A stretch of DNA of 64,000 bases from CAWCUK01 sp963798775 (GCA_963798775.1 CAWCUK010000001.1:1178001-1242000), one strand, 5' to 3'; positions 46,334-56,889 are shown, counted from the stretch's first letter. Made by a program: numbers and translations. Notes: generated by a model from the sequence alone, not told the origin.

Positions 46334-48859
46334 TTATAATGCCCGGAGAAGAGTTTCTAACTGTTCTTCACTTTCAATTAAGACTATTCTCGCTTTGCTT
46401 CCGTCATTCGGGCCTACAATTCCCGCTTCTTCAAGCTGGTCTACAATTCTGGCTGCTCTTGAATAACCGAGCTTTAAGCGACGCTGCAGTAATGATACCG
46501 AACCTTGCTGATGACGCACAATTACACGCGCTGCATCTTGAAACATTGGATCTAAGTCGGAAAGAAAATTTCCTGCGGTTTCTTTCTTCTTATCGTATAA
46601 AGAAGGAAGAAAATATGGTTTTGAAAACGCGGGTTGCGAATAAATATAATTTGTGATTTTTTCAACTTCATCGGTAGAAATAAACGCGTTTTGAATACGA
46701 ATAGGTTTTGGCGAACCGGTTGGCAGAAAAAGCATATCTCCTTTTCCTAAAAGCTGTTCCGCGCCGTTCATATCAAGAATAGTTCGAGAATCTATTTTTG
46801 TTGCAACCTGATATGCAACTCTTGCACTGAAATTAGCTTTAATTACGCCGGTTATAACATTTACGGAGGGACGCTGTGTAGCAACCACCAAATGGATTCC
46901 TACTGCTCTGGCAAGCTGCGCTAAACGTGCTATCGGCTCTTCTACTTCTTTTCCGGCCGTAATCATTAAATCCGCAAGCTCATCAATAATTACAACAAGA
47001 TACGGCAGGAAATGATGTTTCATATCGTCGGTATCTTTTGGGGCTTTTTTCGGATCAGCAATTTTTTGATTGTAATCTAATATATTTCTAACGCCGGCTT
47101 TTGCCAATTTATCGTAGCGTTTCTCCATTTCATATTCAACCGATTTTAAAAGAAGAACAGCGTTTTGAGGAATTGTAATTATTTCTTCGTCTAAATCAGG
47201 AGAAACCGCTAAATAATGCCTTCTCAATTTTTTATAAAATGAAAGTTCAATCTTCTTCGGGTCAATCATTATCAGCTTAACTTCTTCCGGTTTTTTAGTA
47301 TAAAGAAGGCTGCTTATTATCATATTTATACCTACGCTTTTACCGGAACCGGTTGAACCGGCAATAAGCATGTGCGGCATTTTAGTTAAATCGGTTATGT
47401 AAATATCGCCGTTAATTGTCTTTCCCATAGCCAAAGGAAGCGCGGCTTTTGATTCTCTTATTTTACCTAAAACTGATCGAGCATTAACAAGTTCCGCTTC
47501 GGCATTAGGTATTTCAACTCCTATTGCGCTTTTACCGGGAATTGGAGCAATAATTCTAATCCCCCGTGCCGCAAGTGCCAAGGCAATATCATGTTCAAGC
47601 CCAACAATTTTACTTATTTTAACACCGGGTGCGGGAACAATTTCATAAAGAGTAACAACAGGGCCCGGAGTAACGGAGATGTTTTCAATTTGAATATCAA
47701 AAAGTTTTAATTTTTCTGTTAAAAGTTCCGCGTTGCGTGTTAATTCTTCTTCGGCAACTTTAAAATTTACCGGCGGAATTGGTTCTAGAATATCTAGATT
47801 AACCATTTTATATTTTATTTTTTCGTCCCACTGATCAGGCAGATGTAATTCTTTATCTCTGTCAATATCCTTATCGGGAGATTCACCGGTTTTATCTAAA
47901 TCTACTTTTTTATTTTCTTCTGAAACTACGGCATTTTCTTCTTCCGCATAAATTTTTGATACAGGCTCTGGTGATTCATTTTTTCGTATAATTTTGATTT
48001 CGGTCTGCTCTTCTTCTGCATTCATTATTTCTTCGGCTGATAGTTCCTCAACTCCGGCTAAAGCTTTTTTCTGCTTTAATTCTTTTTTGGCCGACTTCTT
48101 TTGGGACTTTTTACCTTCCCTTAAACTTTTAATCTTAGCTAAATTATTTTCGGTTTGCGCAGGTTCTTCCTTACTATTTTCCAATTCTGTTTTAATTGAA
48201 TCTAATGAAGAAGAAAAAGCTTGCCTAACAAAGGAAAAAATCCTTTCAATTTTTATATCGAAGGCAAGAATAAGCAAACCGATAAGTGAGCCGCCGAGAA
48301 GTATAATACTGCCTATTCCGCCGAGAAGCCTGCTGAAAACTTCGCCAAGATATGAGCCTACAGCGCCCGGAAGTTCGTAAACAGTATCGAAAACTTGGTA
48401 ATGATAATTTAAAACGCCGAAAAATGTGGCGAAAAGAATTCCGCCTAAAATCAAAAAATTAGAAGTGTAAATTAAAGTGCGGAAATTGATTTTCTGTATA
48501 AAAGAATATCCCCAAATAAAGAATATTGCGGGAAATATGGCGGAAAAAATTCCTAATGTTGAATTAATAAAGAAATCTGAAACATAAGCTCCGAAAATTC
48601 CAAGCCAGTTGCGTGTGCTTTCCGCTTTATGTACAAATTCCGGGTTTGAACTAAATGCCCTAAAAAGATCGGAGAAACGATAATTTAAATTTGCTTGGTC
48701 GAAACGGGAATATGTAATAATACTTAGTAAACTGAAAACCGCAAAAAGGATGAGAAATAGGCCGAGTATTTTTTTCTTCTTTTCAATAGATAATACGAAA
48801 TAACTTTCACCTGCCGAAGGTCTGTTTACTTTTGTCTTTGCTTTTTTTTTAACTGCCAT
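46334..48859 (-). CDS. ftsK: DNA translocase FtsK
   Basis: The 841-residue product has four N-terminal membrane helices (about 30-200), an acidic/basic linker (about 225-350), then the motor domain with Walker A GSTGSGKS (near residue 500) and Walker B VVIIDELADLM. The C-terminal gamma winged helix (about 775-835, with LLQRRLKLGYSRAARIVDQL) binds the KOPS sequence. FtsK pumps DNA toward the dif site and activates XerCD; the window also contains a Xer recombinase. Confidence 0.97.
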   Translation of the reverse strand: MAVKKKAKTKVNRPSAGESYFVLSIEKKKKILGLFLILFAVFSLLSIITYSRFDQANLNYRFSDLFRAFSSNPEFVHKAESTRNWLGIFGAYVSDFFINSTLGIFSAIFPAIFFIWGYSFIQKINFRTLIYTSNFLILGGILFATFFGVLNYHYQVFDTVYELPGAVGSYLGEVFSRLLGGIGSIILLGGSLIGLLILAFDIKIERIFSFVRQAFSSSLDSIKTELENSKEEPAQTENNLAKIKSLREGKKSQKKSAKKELKQKKALAGVEELSAEEIMNAEEEQTEIKIIRKNESPEPVSKIYAEEENAVVSEENKKVDLDKTGESPDKDIDRDKELHLPDQWDEKIKYKMVNLDILEPIPPVNFKVAEEELTRNAELLTEKLKLFDIQIENISVTPGPVVTLYEIVPAPGVKISKIVGLEHDIALALAARGIRIIAPIPGKSAIGVEIPNAEAELVNARSVLGKIRESKAALPLAMGKTINGDIYITDLTKMPHMLIAGSTGSGKSVGINMIISSLLYTKKPEEVKLIMIDPKKIELSFYKKLRRHYLAVSPDLDEEIITIPQNAVLLLKSVEYEMEKRYDKLAKAGVRNILDYNQKIADPKKAPKDTDDMKHHFLPYLVVIIDELADLMITAGKEVEEPIARLAQLARAVGIHLVVATQRPSVNVITGVIKANFSARVAYQVATKIDSRTILDMNGAEQLLGKGDMLFLPTGSPKPIRIQNAFISTDEVEKITNYIYSQPAFSKPYFLPSLYDKKKETAGNFLSDLDPMFQDAARVIVRHQQGSVSLLQRRLKLGYSRAARIVDQLEEAGIVGPNDGSKARIVLIESEEQLETLLRAL

Positions 48860-48902
48860 TCTTTACTTATTTTTATTCTCTATTTCCTTAATATCAGCTA
48901 TC

Positions 48903-49632
48903 TTATTTTTGTGGAAGCAGCTTAAGCACATTTCCGGTATAAAAAGGAATTGCTTCCGAAGAATTTAGTTTACCGCAAAAATTTATATCATCTTCAAAAC
49001 CATTTTCTATTAAGAGCTGGCCATGTTCAGTTTCAGAAAGCATCTTCCGGAGGTCATCTCCGTATAAACTATCTAACGCTAAACTTGCTTTTGAAGAATC
49101 TGAAAGGACAACATTATTATTTAATTTTTTGAATTTCCGCAATAAGTCTACCGGCGCAAATTGTATCTTCCATAGAAAAAGCGTTTGATCTTCCCGAACA
49201 TAATATTTCAATATCATTCCCGATATGCAAAAGTTGATTTGCAACCGCGGATAAATTATGAAAAGAAGCAACAAAAAGATGTTCGGAAAATTTAGCTTTA
49301 ACGATTGCTCTAGAACCATTGGTCGTGTATATAATAATTGATTTTCCCGAGACGATATCCGGAGTATATTCTAAAGGAGAATTCCCGAGAGCGAAACCTT
49401 CTATTTTTTTTGTATTTCTTTCACCGCCGATTAAAGTTTGGCCGCCGAACATTCCACCGGAAATTTTAACCGCAAATTCAACGCTTGCAACCGGAATTAC
49501 TTCTTTTGCTCCATTTTGCAAAGCTGTTACAATTGTAGATGATGCTCTTAATACATCTATAACAACAGTAGTTTTTCCCGTAAAATATAATTCTTCTGTT
49601 GTTACAGGAGATAATAAAACATTTATCTTCAT
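48903..49632 (-). CDS. comB: Probable 2-phosphosulfolactate phosphatase, one frame break
   Basis: The frame from 49632 begins MKINVLLSPVTTEELYFTGK, then VVIDVLRASSTIVTAL, the ComB-family motif, and GGERNTKKIEGFALGNSP. At about 49120-49123 the frame ends in an AAA run; removing one A continues as NNNVVLSDSSKASLALDSLY through to 48903. The total is about 242 residues, normal for ComB. In methanogens it helps make coenzyme M; in bacteria the role is less clear and may involve sulfolactate. The break is probably a sequence error. Confidence 0.85.
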
Positions 49633-49656
49633 AATATTTTTATTAAACTATTCAAT

Positions 49657-50739
49657 TTATTTCTGAACAAAAGGTAATTTTACTATTGCTGCCGGAATTT
49701 CTTTACCTCTTATAAAAAAATTAATTTCTGCGTTCTGTTGTACAAAGTTAGTATTAACATAACCAAGCGCAATGGGTTTATCCAGTATCGGGCTAACAGT
49801 TCCGCTGGTAATTGCTCCAACTTTTTCACCGTTAACAGTTAAATCATATCCATGGCGCGGAAAAGCTTTTTCATCTGAAACTAAAGGAACAAGTTTTCTT
49901 TTTAAGCCTTCTTCTTTAATTTTTAATAGAATATCTCTTCCTATAAATTCTTCTTTTTTTAATTTCGTAATCCAGCCCAGTCCCGCTTCAAGAGGATTTG
50001 TATTTTGATCGATATCATTTCCATATAAACAAAATCCCATTTCAAGACGCAGAGTATCGCGTGCGCCTAAACCAACAGGCTGAATATTAAATTCTTTTCC
50101 GGCTTCAAATATATTATTCCAAATTTTTTCGGCTTCTTCTTCCGTGCCTTTAAAATAAATTTCATAGCCTAATTCACCGGTGTAGCCGGTTCTGGAAATA
50201 ATCATTTCTTTTTCTGCTATTTTTGCATTAAAAAAGTGATAATATTCCAAGTCTAATTCTTTATCGCAAATTTTCTGCAGCACTTCTTTAGATTTAGGCC
50301 CTTGAATTGCCAGAAGAGAATACTCATCACTTTTATTTTCAATTGTAACGCCGAACTCATTATTCTCGTTCATCCAGTTAAAATCTTTTTCAATGTTGGA
50401 TGCGTTTACAACAAGCATAAATTTATTTGCGGATATTTTGTAAACAAGTAAATCGTCAACAATTCCGCCATTATCATAACACATTGCTGAATATTGAACT
50501 CTGCCGGGGAATAAATTTGCCGCGTCATTTACAGTTATATGCTGAATGAATTTTAAAGCGTCATCTCCGGAAATGAATATTTCACCCATATGCGAAACAT
50601 CAAAAACTCCGATAGAATTTCTCACTGCTTTATGCTCGGCAATAATGGATGAATATTGAACCGGCATTTCATAGCCGGCAAATTCAACTAATTTTGCGCC
50701 CAAATTTTTATGAACTTGGTGGAATTTTGTTTTTTTCAT
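49657..50739 (-). CDS. gcvT: Aminomethyltransferase (glycine cleavage T protein)
   Basis: The T protein releases ammonia and transfers the one-carbon unit to tetrahydrofolate. The 360-residue protein has the typical FHQVHKNLGAKLVEFAGYEM start, SHMGE, and the folate-binding SRTGYTGELGYEIY motif, then LGARDTLRLEMGFCLYG. No gcvH, gcvP or lpd is in the window. The gene follows fsa in the same direction. Confidence 0.95.
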   Translation of the reverse strand: MKKTKFHQVHKNLGAKLVEFAGYEMPVQYSSIIAEHKAVRNSIGVFDVSHMGEIFISGDDALKFIQHITVNDAANLFPGRVQYSAMCYDNGGIVDDLLVYKISANKFMLVVNASNIEKDFNWMNENNEFGVTIENKSDEYSLLAIQGPKSKEVLQKICDKELDLEYYHFFNAKIAEKEMIISRTGYTGELGYEIYFKGTEEEAEKIWNNIFEAGKEFNIQPVGLGARDTLRLEMGFCLYGNDIDQNTNPLEAGLGWITKLKKEEFIGRDILLKIKEEGLKRKLVPLVSDEKAFPRHGYDLTVNGEKVGAITSGTVSPILDKPIALGYVNTNFVQQNAEINFFIRGKEIPAAIVKLPFVQK

Positions 50740-50771
50740 ATTGCTTCTTTTGGAATCAATTATTTAAAATA

Positions 50772-51416
50772 TTACGACTGGGTTTTTTGCCAGTCTTTTA
50801 AGAATTTATCTAAGCCAATATTAGTTAATGGATGGTTGAATAGTTTATTAATTACATCAAAAGGCATTGTACAAACATCGGCGCCAATTAAAGCTGCGTC
50901 TATTAAGTGCAGCGGATGGCGAATACTTGCGACAAGCACTTCCGTGGGGAAATCATAATTTCGGTACATTTGAACTATTTGAGAAATTAATTCCATTCCG
51001 TTTGTACTAATATCATCTAATCTTCCTACAAAAGGGCTTATATAAGTTGCGCCTGCTTTTGCGGCAAGTAGTGCTTGTGCGGGTGAAAAACATAAAGTTA
51101 CATTAGTTTTTATGTCTTCGTCACTTAATGTTTTTACTGCCTTTAAACCTTCTTTTATAAGCGGAACTTTAACAACAATATTTTTATGAATTTTTACTAA
51201 ATCCCGCGCCTCATTTAATATTCCTTCATAATCGGTAGAAATAACTTCTGCGGAAACGGGTCCGTCAACTAGTTCCAAAATTTGATCCAATAAACTTCTA
51301 AAATCTTTTCCCTCTTTTGCAACAAGCGAAGGATTAGTTGTAACTCCGTCTAAAATACCTAAAGCAGCGGCTTCTTTTATTTCATTAAGATTGGCTGTAT
51401 CAATAAAAAATTTCAT
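50772..51416 (-). CDS. Fructose-6-phosphate aldolase / transaldolase, TalC type
   Basis: This 214-residue protein is the short transaldolase form. It starts MKFFIDTANLNEIKEA, has DGVTTNPSLV (24-33), and Lys83 (VVKVPL) is the Schiff-base lysine. Short members are either fructose-6-phosphate aldolases or transaldolases and sequence alone does not always separate them. It lies 57 bases downstream of rng. Confidence 0.94.
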   Translation of the reverse strand: MKFFIDTANLNEIKEAAALGILDGVTTNPSLVAKEGKDFRSLLDQILELVDGPVSAEVISTDYEGILNEARDLVKIHKNIVVKVPLIKEGLKAVKTLSDEDIKTNVTLCFSPAQALLAAKAGATYISPFVGRLDDISTNGMELISQIVQMYRNYDFPTEVLVASIRHPLHLIDAALIGADVCTMPFDVINKLFNHPLTNIGLDKFLKDWQKTQS

Positions 51417-51473
51417 TCAGGTAACTCCGTATTTTTAAAAAAACTATAATAATTTAGATTTCATAAGATAAGA

Positions 51474-53054
51474 TTATTGAAAATCCTCTGTTAATTCTTT
51501 TTGAGTTTTTTTAGAAAAGAATTTCACCTGCCCCACTGCCATATTTTGATCTTCAATAACTTTTAGGCGTACCAAATATTTAAACTGCAGTTTAGCCAAC
51601 GCTTTAATTTTACTTTCCTTCAGTTTAACCGCAACAGTAGGATGGCATTTTATAATTAAGGATCTTTCTTTGGATTGTCTTCGGAATTTTCGGAGCCATT
51701 CTTCAATATCGTAAACAATATGCGAATGTTTGGTAAGTAAACCGGTACCGAGGCAATAAGGGCAAACTTCCTTCATTGCCTGCATAATATTTTGGCGGAT
51801 TCTTTGCCTGGTAATTTGAATTAATCCAAAATCAGACATCGGCAATATTGATACCTTTGCTCTATCCTTTCTAAATTCTTTTCGCAGTTCATCGTAAACT
51901 TTTTTACGATTTTTTTCATCTTCTAAATCAATAAAATCAATTACTATAATTCCGCCAATATCTCGCAGTCTTAATTGACGCGAAATTTCTCTGGCAGATT
52001 CAAGATCGGTTTTAAGAGAATTTAATTCCTGTTCTTTACTCTTTGCGTAACGGCCGCTGTTAACATCTATAACAACCATCGCCTCGGTATGTTCAATTAT
52101 TAAATAACCGCCGCTGGGAAGCGGAACTTTTCTTCCCATTAATGTCTTTATTTGTTCTTCAATTTTAAATGCGTCAAAAATAGAATGACTGGATCGGAAT
52201 TGCTCAATTTTGTCCGCTAAATTCGGTTGAACAACATGAACATAGCTTTTTATTTGTTTGTAAAGTTTTCTTGAATCTATAAAAACCTTGGAAATATCGG
52301 GAGTAAAAAGATCCCTTATAACACTGGATGTAGTATTCAAATCCTGATGAATTAGCGCCGGAGGTTTTTCTGTTTTTACCGTAGTTTCAATTTCGTTCCA
52401 GGTATTCAGTAAATTATTTAAATCATCACGTAGTGCTTCTTCAGGTTGATTTTTTGCAACGGTACGAATTATAAGTCCGTAATTTTTAGGAAGAATACCT
52501 CTTGCGAGATTTCTTAAACGTCTTCTCTCTTTATAATCATAAATTTTTTTTGAAACACCGATTTTATTATCAAAAGGAAGAAGTACACAAAAACGGCCCG
52601 GCAAAGAGACGGAAGAACTTACTCGAACTCCCTTATTATTAACGGGCTCTTTCGTAATCTGAACAATAATGTCTTGGCCCTTATGTAATTTAAGAATAGC
52701 CGTATCATTATTGTCTTTTGAATTTTTATTCTGCTGCTGGTTTTTTTGGTGCTGATGATTTGGTGATTCATCTTCTTCATCGTCAACATCGGAATCATCT
52801 CCGATTATATCTTGAAGCTGTTTTGTAGTTTCTCCTATATCGGAAAAATGCAGAAAGGCGTCATGCTTCATACCAATATCAATAAAGGCAGCTTTAATAC
52901 CCGGCAAAACCCGGGCTACTCTTCCTAAATAGATGTCCCCAACCATCCGCCTATTTTCGGGGTAATCAACAAAAAAGTCGACTAAATTCCCGTCTTCCGT
53001 AATAGCAACACGTGTTTGTGTAGTGGAAGAATTTATAATTATCTCTTTTGTCAT
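51474..53054 (-). CDS. rng: Ribonuclease G/E family
   Basis: RNase G/E matures rRNA and degrades mRNA. I take the ATG at 53054 as the start, giving 526 residues; a frame extension to a TTG at 53063 adds three residues. The S1 domain (about 35-140) contains an acidic and Gln/Asn-rich insertion near residues 85-120. The catalytic Asp residues lie in VVIDVNSGRYA and GGIIVIDFIDL, and CPYC with the following GTGL is the zinc-link dimer motif. It lies apart from the pnp operon behind a strong terminator. Confidence 0.93.
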   Translation of the reverse strand: MTKEIIINSSTTQTRVAITEDGNLVDFFVDYPENRRMVGDIYLGRVARVLPGIKAAFIDIGMKHDAFLHFSDIGETTKQLQDIIGDDSDVDDEEDESPNHQHQKNQQQNKNSKDNNDTAILKLHKGQDIIVQITKEPVNNKGVRVSSSVSLPGRFCVLLPFDNKIGVSKKIYDYKERRRLRNLARGILPKNYGLIIRTVAKNQPEEALRDDLNNLLNTWNEIETTVKTEKPPALIHQDLNTTSSVIRDLFTPDISKVFIDSRKLYKQIKSYVHVVQPNLADKIEQFRSSHSIFDAFKIEEQIKTLMGRKVPLPSGGYLIIEHTEAMVVIDVNSGRYAKSKEQELNSLKTDLESAREISRQLRLRDIGGIIVIDFIDLEDEKNRKKVYDELRKEFRKDRAKVSILPMSDFGLIQITRQRIRQNIMQAMKEVCPYCLGTGLLTKHSHIVYDIEEWLRKFRRQSKERSLIIKCHPTVAVKLKESKIKALAKLQFKYLVRLKVIEDQNMAVGQVKFFSKKTQKELTEDFQ

Positions 53055-53349
53055 AAAGAACAAACTCGGTTAATGAAATTATATATTTCATAATAAAAAT
53101 TTTGTGAAAAAACGGGCAAAACCATTGATACACTAATTCCCTGGCGGTAAAAATATCTTCATTACTTTCAATTTTTACGCCTAAAATCGATAATATTATT
53201 TCAAATATGTAATTATTAGTTATCATGGTTAAACTTGTATGTTTAAATTTTTTTTATCCTTACTAACCCAAAGGGTCAGCAAGTTCATCTTGTAAAAGAT
53301 GCAAAATACTAAATGATAAGGATCAATTTAAAATTAACCCTTCAAAATT
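53055..53349. other. Intergenic region between rng and the pnp terminator
   Basis: This region separates the pnp terminator from rng and must carry the rng promoter. It has two small palindromes, ACCCAAAGGGT (53268-53278) and CATCTTGTAAAAGATG (53286-53301). A minus-strand frame of 86 codons (53226-52966) overlaps the rng start in another frame; it lacks a ribosome-binding site and a recognised family, so I do not call it a gene. I cannot place a promoter confidently. Confidence 0.4.
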
Positions 53350-53377
53350 AAAAAAAGCTGAATACAGGGTATTCAGC
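53350..53377 (-). terminator. Strong terminator after pnp
   Basis: GCTGAATAC (53357-53365) and GTATTCAGC (53369-53377) form a perfect 9-bp stem with a 3-base loop, followed on the minus strand by seven T residues. It lies just after the pnp stop. Confidence 0.93.
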
Positions 53378-53387
53378 ATTCTAACAA

Positions 53388-55509
53388 TTAATTATTTTCG
53401 GCTTCGGCATTAGAAGATTGTGAGCCGTTTTCTTTCAATAATTCTTTTCTGCTTAAAGAATATTTACCGTTTTCTATCTTTAATAATTTTACGGTAACTT
53501 TATCACCTTCTTTAAAGTAATCCGTTACTTTATTTACTCGTTTATTATCAATTTGCGAAATATGAAGAAGGCCTTCTTTACCAGGAAGAATTTCAACAAA
53601 TGCGCCAAAATCCATTATTTTTGTAATTACTCCGTCATATATTTCCCCAACTTCAGGAGTTGCCGTAAGTTTTTTAATATATTCCTTACATTTTTGCGCA
53701 TTCTCTTTATTAGGCGAAGCAATATTTACTGTTCCGTCGTCTTCAATATTTATATCAACACTGAAAAGTCTCTGCATGCCTTGAACAGTTTTTCCGCCCG
53801 GTCCAATAATTAAACCTATTTGATCGGTTTCAACTTTCATGGTAATTAAACGAGGTGCATATGAAGAAAGCTGTTCCCTCGGTTCTGAAATTGCTTCATT
53901 CATAATACCGAGAATATGCATTCTTCCTTCTTTAGCTTGATTCAAAGCGGTTTCCATAATTTCAAAAGAAATGCCCTGAATTTTGATATCCATTTGGAAG
54001 GCTGTAATACCATCTTTTGTTCCAGCCACTTTAAAATCCATATCACCAAGATGATCTTCATTTCCCAGAATATCCGAAAGAACTGAAAATTTATCTTCTT
54101 CTTTTACAAGTCCCATCGCAATACCGGCAACGGCCTTTTTAATGGGAATTCCGGCATCCATCAGCGCTAAAGAACCCGCGCAAACAGTAGCCATTGAAGA
54201 CGAACCGTTTGATTCTAAAATATCGGAAATAACACGAACTGTATAAGGGAAGGTATCTTCGGAAGGCATCATAATTTTCAATGCTCTTTCGGCTAAATTT
54301 CCGTGTCCGATTTCTCTTCTGCCTACTCCGCCGATTCTTCCAACTTCACCAACACTAAAAGGAGGGAAATTATAATGAAGCATAAATTTTTTAGTGTATT
54401 CTTCGGCTAAACCATCAATAATTTGTTCATCACTTTTAGTACCGAGTGTAACGGAGGTTAAACTTTGTGTTTCACCTCTGGTAAACAGAGATGATCCATG
54501 AGTTCTTGGTAACAGCTGAAGTTCAACAGAAATCGGACGAATTTGTTTTGTATTTCTGCCGTCTAAACGTGTTACCCTCTTCAAGAATTCTTTTTCTCAT
54601 CAAATCTTTTTCAAGATCGTGAAGAATTTCACCTATAGCTTTTTCTTGTTCAGGATATTTTTCGGCAAGAGCTTCTTTTACCGATGTACCAAGTTCTTTA
54701 TTCTTGCTGCTTCTTTCCTCTTTTGCCAATACGGAATAAACAATTTCCTTATATTTTTCTTCGGCTAAATTATAAACAGCTTTTTTAAGATCTTGATTAA
54801 CTTCTTTAACCGGTACTTCCTTTTTGGCTTTTCCTACTTCAGCGGCTAATTCCTCCTGAAGCGTAATTAATTTGGTGATTTCACCTTGAGCAAATTTTAA
54901 AGCATCTAAAAGATCTATTTCAGAAACTTCATTCGCTTCACCTTCAACCATCATAATAGAATCTTTGGTTCCGGCTACAATAAGTTCAATATCACTTTCT
55001 TTAATTTCCTGGTGAGTAGGGTTAACAATAAATTCGCCGTTTATTCGTCCAACTCTAACTTCACTAATGGGACCTTCAAAAGGAATATCGGAAATAGAGA
55101 GAGCTGCAGAAGCACCTACAGCAGCCAATACATCCGCATCATTTTCTCCGTCGAAGGAGAGAATAAACGCAATAACTTGAGTTTCATTTTTAAAATTCTT
55201 CAGGGAATAACGGTCTGATTGGTCTATCTATAAGACGGGCACTTAAAATTTCTTTTTCCGAAGGACGGCCTTCTCTTTTAATATAACCGCCCGGAAATTT
55301 ACCGGCAGCCGAAGTTTTTTCTCTATATTCAACCTGCAGTGGGAAAAAGTCTTGATCTTCTTTTGCTTCTTCTGCCGCAACGGCGGAAACCAATACCATT
55401 GTGTCTCCGTATCTTACCATAACCGCGCCATTTGCTTGTTTAGCGTATCTTCCGGTTTCTATACTGAGAATTTTTTGCCGCCGATTTCAACTTCTTTTGT
55501 TACTAACAT
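53388..55509 (-). CDS. pnp: Polyribonucleotide nucleotidyltransferase, three frame breaks
   Basis: PNPase degrades RNA phosphorolytically. The gene starts at an ATG at 55509 and ends at 53388, about 707 residues, as expected. The first frame reads KEVEIGGKK, then breaks near 55470; adding one A gives KKILSIETGRYAKQANGAV. Further breaks are near 55195 (TTTT, one T too many) and 54570 (EEG/TRLDGRNTKQIRPIS). Visible features are two RNase PH domains (RPIRPLFPE; FTRGETQSL, MDFKVAGT), the KH segment IGLIIGPGGKTVQGM and the S1 segment YDGVITKIMDFGAFVEILPG. All breaks are one-base changes in A/T runs. As a member of the rimP-to-pnp operon it is almost certainly functional. Confidence 0.93.
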
Positions 55510-55529
55510 AATTTTCCTTTAAAACTTCT

Positions 55530-55793
55530 TTATTTTCTGATATTCAATTCTTTAATAATCGTTCTGTATCTTTCAATATCGTTCTTCATTAAGTAGTTTA
55601 ATAATTTTCTTCTTTTACCAACCATCGACATTAAACCTCTTCTTGAGTGATGATCTTTTTTGTGTGTATTGAAATGTTCAGTAAGTTCATTTATTCTGCC
55701 TGTTAAAATGGCAATTTGAACTTCCGCTTTACCTGAATCTTTTTCTGTTGCGCCAAATTTTTTGACTAATTCAAGTTTTTCTTCTTTGGTCAT
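55530..55793 (-). CDS. rpsO: 30S ribosomal protein S15
   Basis: S15 binds 16S rRNA in the platform. The 87-residue product has the diagnostic HFNTHKKDHHSRRGLMSMVG and KRRKLLNYLMKND segments. It lies 20 bases upstream of pnp, the usual rpsO-pnp arrangement. Confidence 0.98.
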   Translation of the reverse strand: MTKEEKLELVKKFGATEKDSGKAEVQIAILTGRINELTEHFNTHKKDHHSRRGLMSMVGKRRKLLNYLMKNDIERYRTIIKELNIRK

Positions 55794-55863
55794 TTTTCTC
55801 TATCCTTACTGTTTGTTGTACAATATAATCCCAGACTTAACCGGAATTAATTAATTTAATTTC

Positions 55864-56796
55864 TTACTTCTTGTTCAAAATATCAAACGCGGCTTTTTTG
55901 TCTTTTTCCATTTGAGCAATAAGAGCCTCAGCCGTGTCAAATTTTTCTTCGCCGCGAATATGCTCAATTATATTTACCGAAACTTTTTTTCCGTAGATAT
56001 CTTTATTAAAGTTGAAAATATATACTTCCGACGTTATTTCTCCGGCTTCATAAAAGGTTGGGCGTTTGCCGATACTCATAACTCCTTTTAGTTTTTCGCC
56101 TTCAAGCAAAAATTCAACAGCGTAAATTCCTAATTTCGGAAGCAACTTTTCGTCATCGGAAATTTTGATATTTGCAGTGGGAAAACCTAAAGCACGGCCT
56201 CTTTTATCTCCTGAAACAACAATTCCGTTAAACGAATACGGCCTGCCGAGAAATTGATTTGCTCTTTTAATATCTCCTTCGTTTAAAGTTGCTCTAATCT
56301 TGGTACTGCTTACTGTCTCATCATCTATTTTAATTGCGGCGACGGTAGAAACGTCAAAATTATATTCTTTGCCCATTTCCATTAAAGTTTCTTTATTTCC
56401 GCTTCTGCCTTTGCCGAAATGATGGTCGTAGCCGATTATAATTTCTCTTAAGCCAATACCTTCAACTATATAATTTAGAAAGAACTCATCGGAATTTAAT
56501 TGGGAAAACTTTTTGGTAAAGTTTATAACCAGAAGGTTTTGTACCCCCAATTGTTCCAATATTTTTATTTTTTCGTCTAAAGTAGTTAATAACTTTAGTT
56601 TAAAATCTTTTGAAACCACATTACGAGGATGAGGATTAAAAGTAACAAGAAAACTTCTTCCGTCGTATTGTGCAGCCTTTTGATTTACATTATCAATTAT
56701 TCGTTTATGTCCTAAATGAAGTCCGTCGAAAGTCCCCAAGGTTAAAATCGTATTTTTATTTATCGGGACTTCCGATACATCATTAAATATATGCAT
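55864..56796 (-). CDS. ribF: Bifunctional riboflavin kinase / FAD synthetase
   Basis: RibF makes FMN and FAD from riboflavin. The 310-residue protein has the adenylyltransferase motif GTFDGLHLGHKRII (about 21-34), IGYDHHFGKGRSG, and the C-terminal kinase motif RGRALGFPTANI. The GxxxxPTAN motif marks the riboflavin kinase domain. It sits between truB and rpsO in the operon. Confidence 0.97.
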   Translation of the reverse strand: MHIFNDVSEVPINKNTILTLGTFDGLHLGHKRIIDNVNQKAAQYDGRSFLVTFNPHPRNVVSKDFKLKLLTTLDEKIKILEQLGVQNLLVINFTKKFSQLNSDEFFLNYIVEGIGLREIIIGYDHHFGKGRSGNKETLMEMGKEYNFDVSTVAAIKIDDETVSSTKIRATLNEGDIKRANQFLGRPYSFNGIVVSGDKRGRALGFPTANIKISDDEKLLPKLGIYAVEFLLEGEKLKGVMSIGKRPTFYEAGEITSEVYIFNFNKDIYGKKVSVNIIEHIRGEEKFDTAEALIAQMEKDKKAAFDILNKK

Positions 56797-56889
56797 AATT
56801 TACTATAAATAATCCAATAAGCTTGTAAATATAACTTTTTTCAGGTTGAAAAGAAATTATCTATTTGGAACCGTAAAATTATGAACCAC

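Noticed and set aside
52966..53226. Minus-strand 86-codon frame overlapping the rng start
   Set aside because: No Shine-Dalgarno site, no recognisable domain, and its second half lies inside rng in another frame.
53388..55509. Programmed ribosomal frameshifting in pnp
   Set aside because: Three different positions would all need shifts, none has a slippery site with a downstream structure, and unrelated genes show the same one-base breaks.
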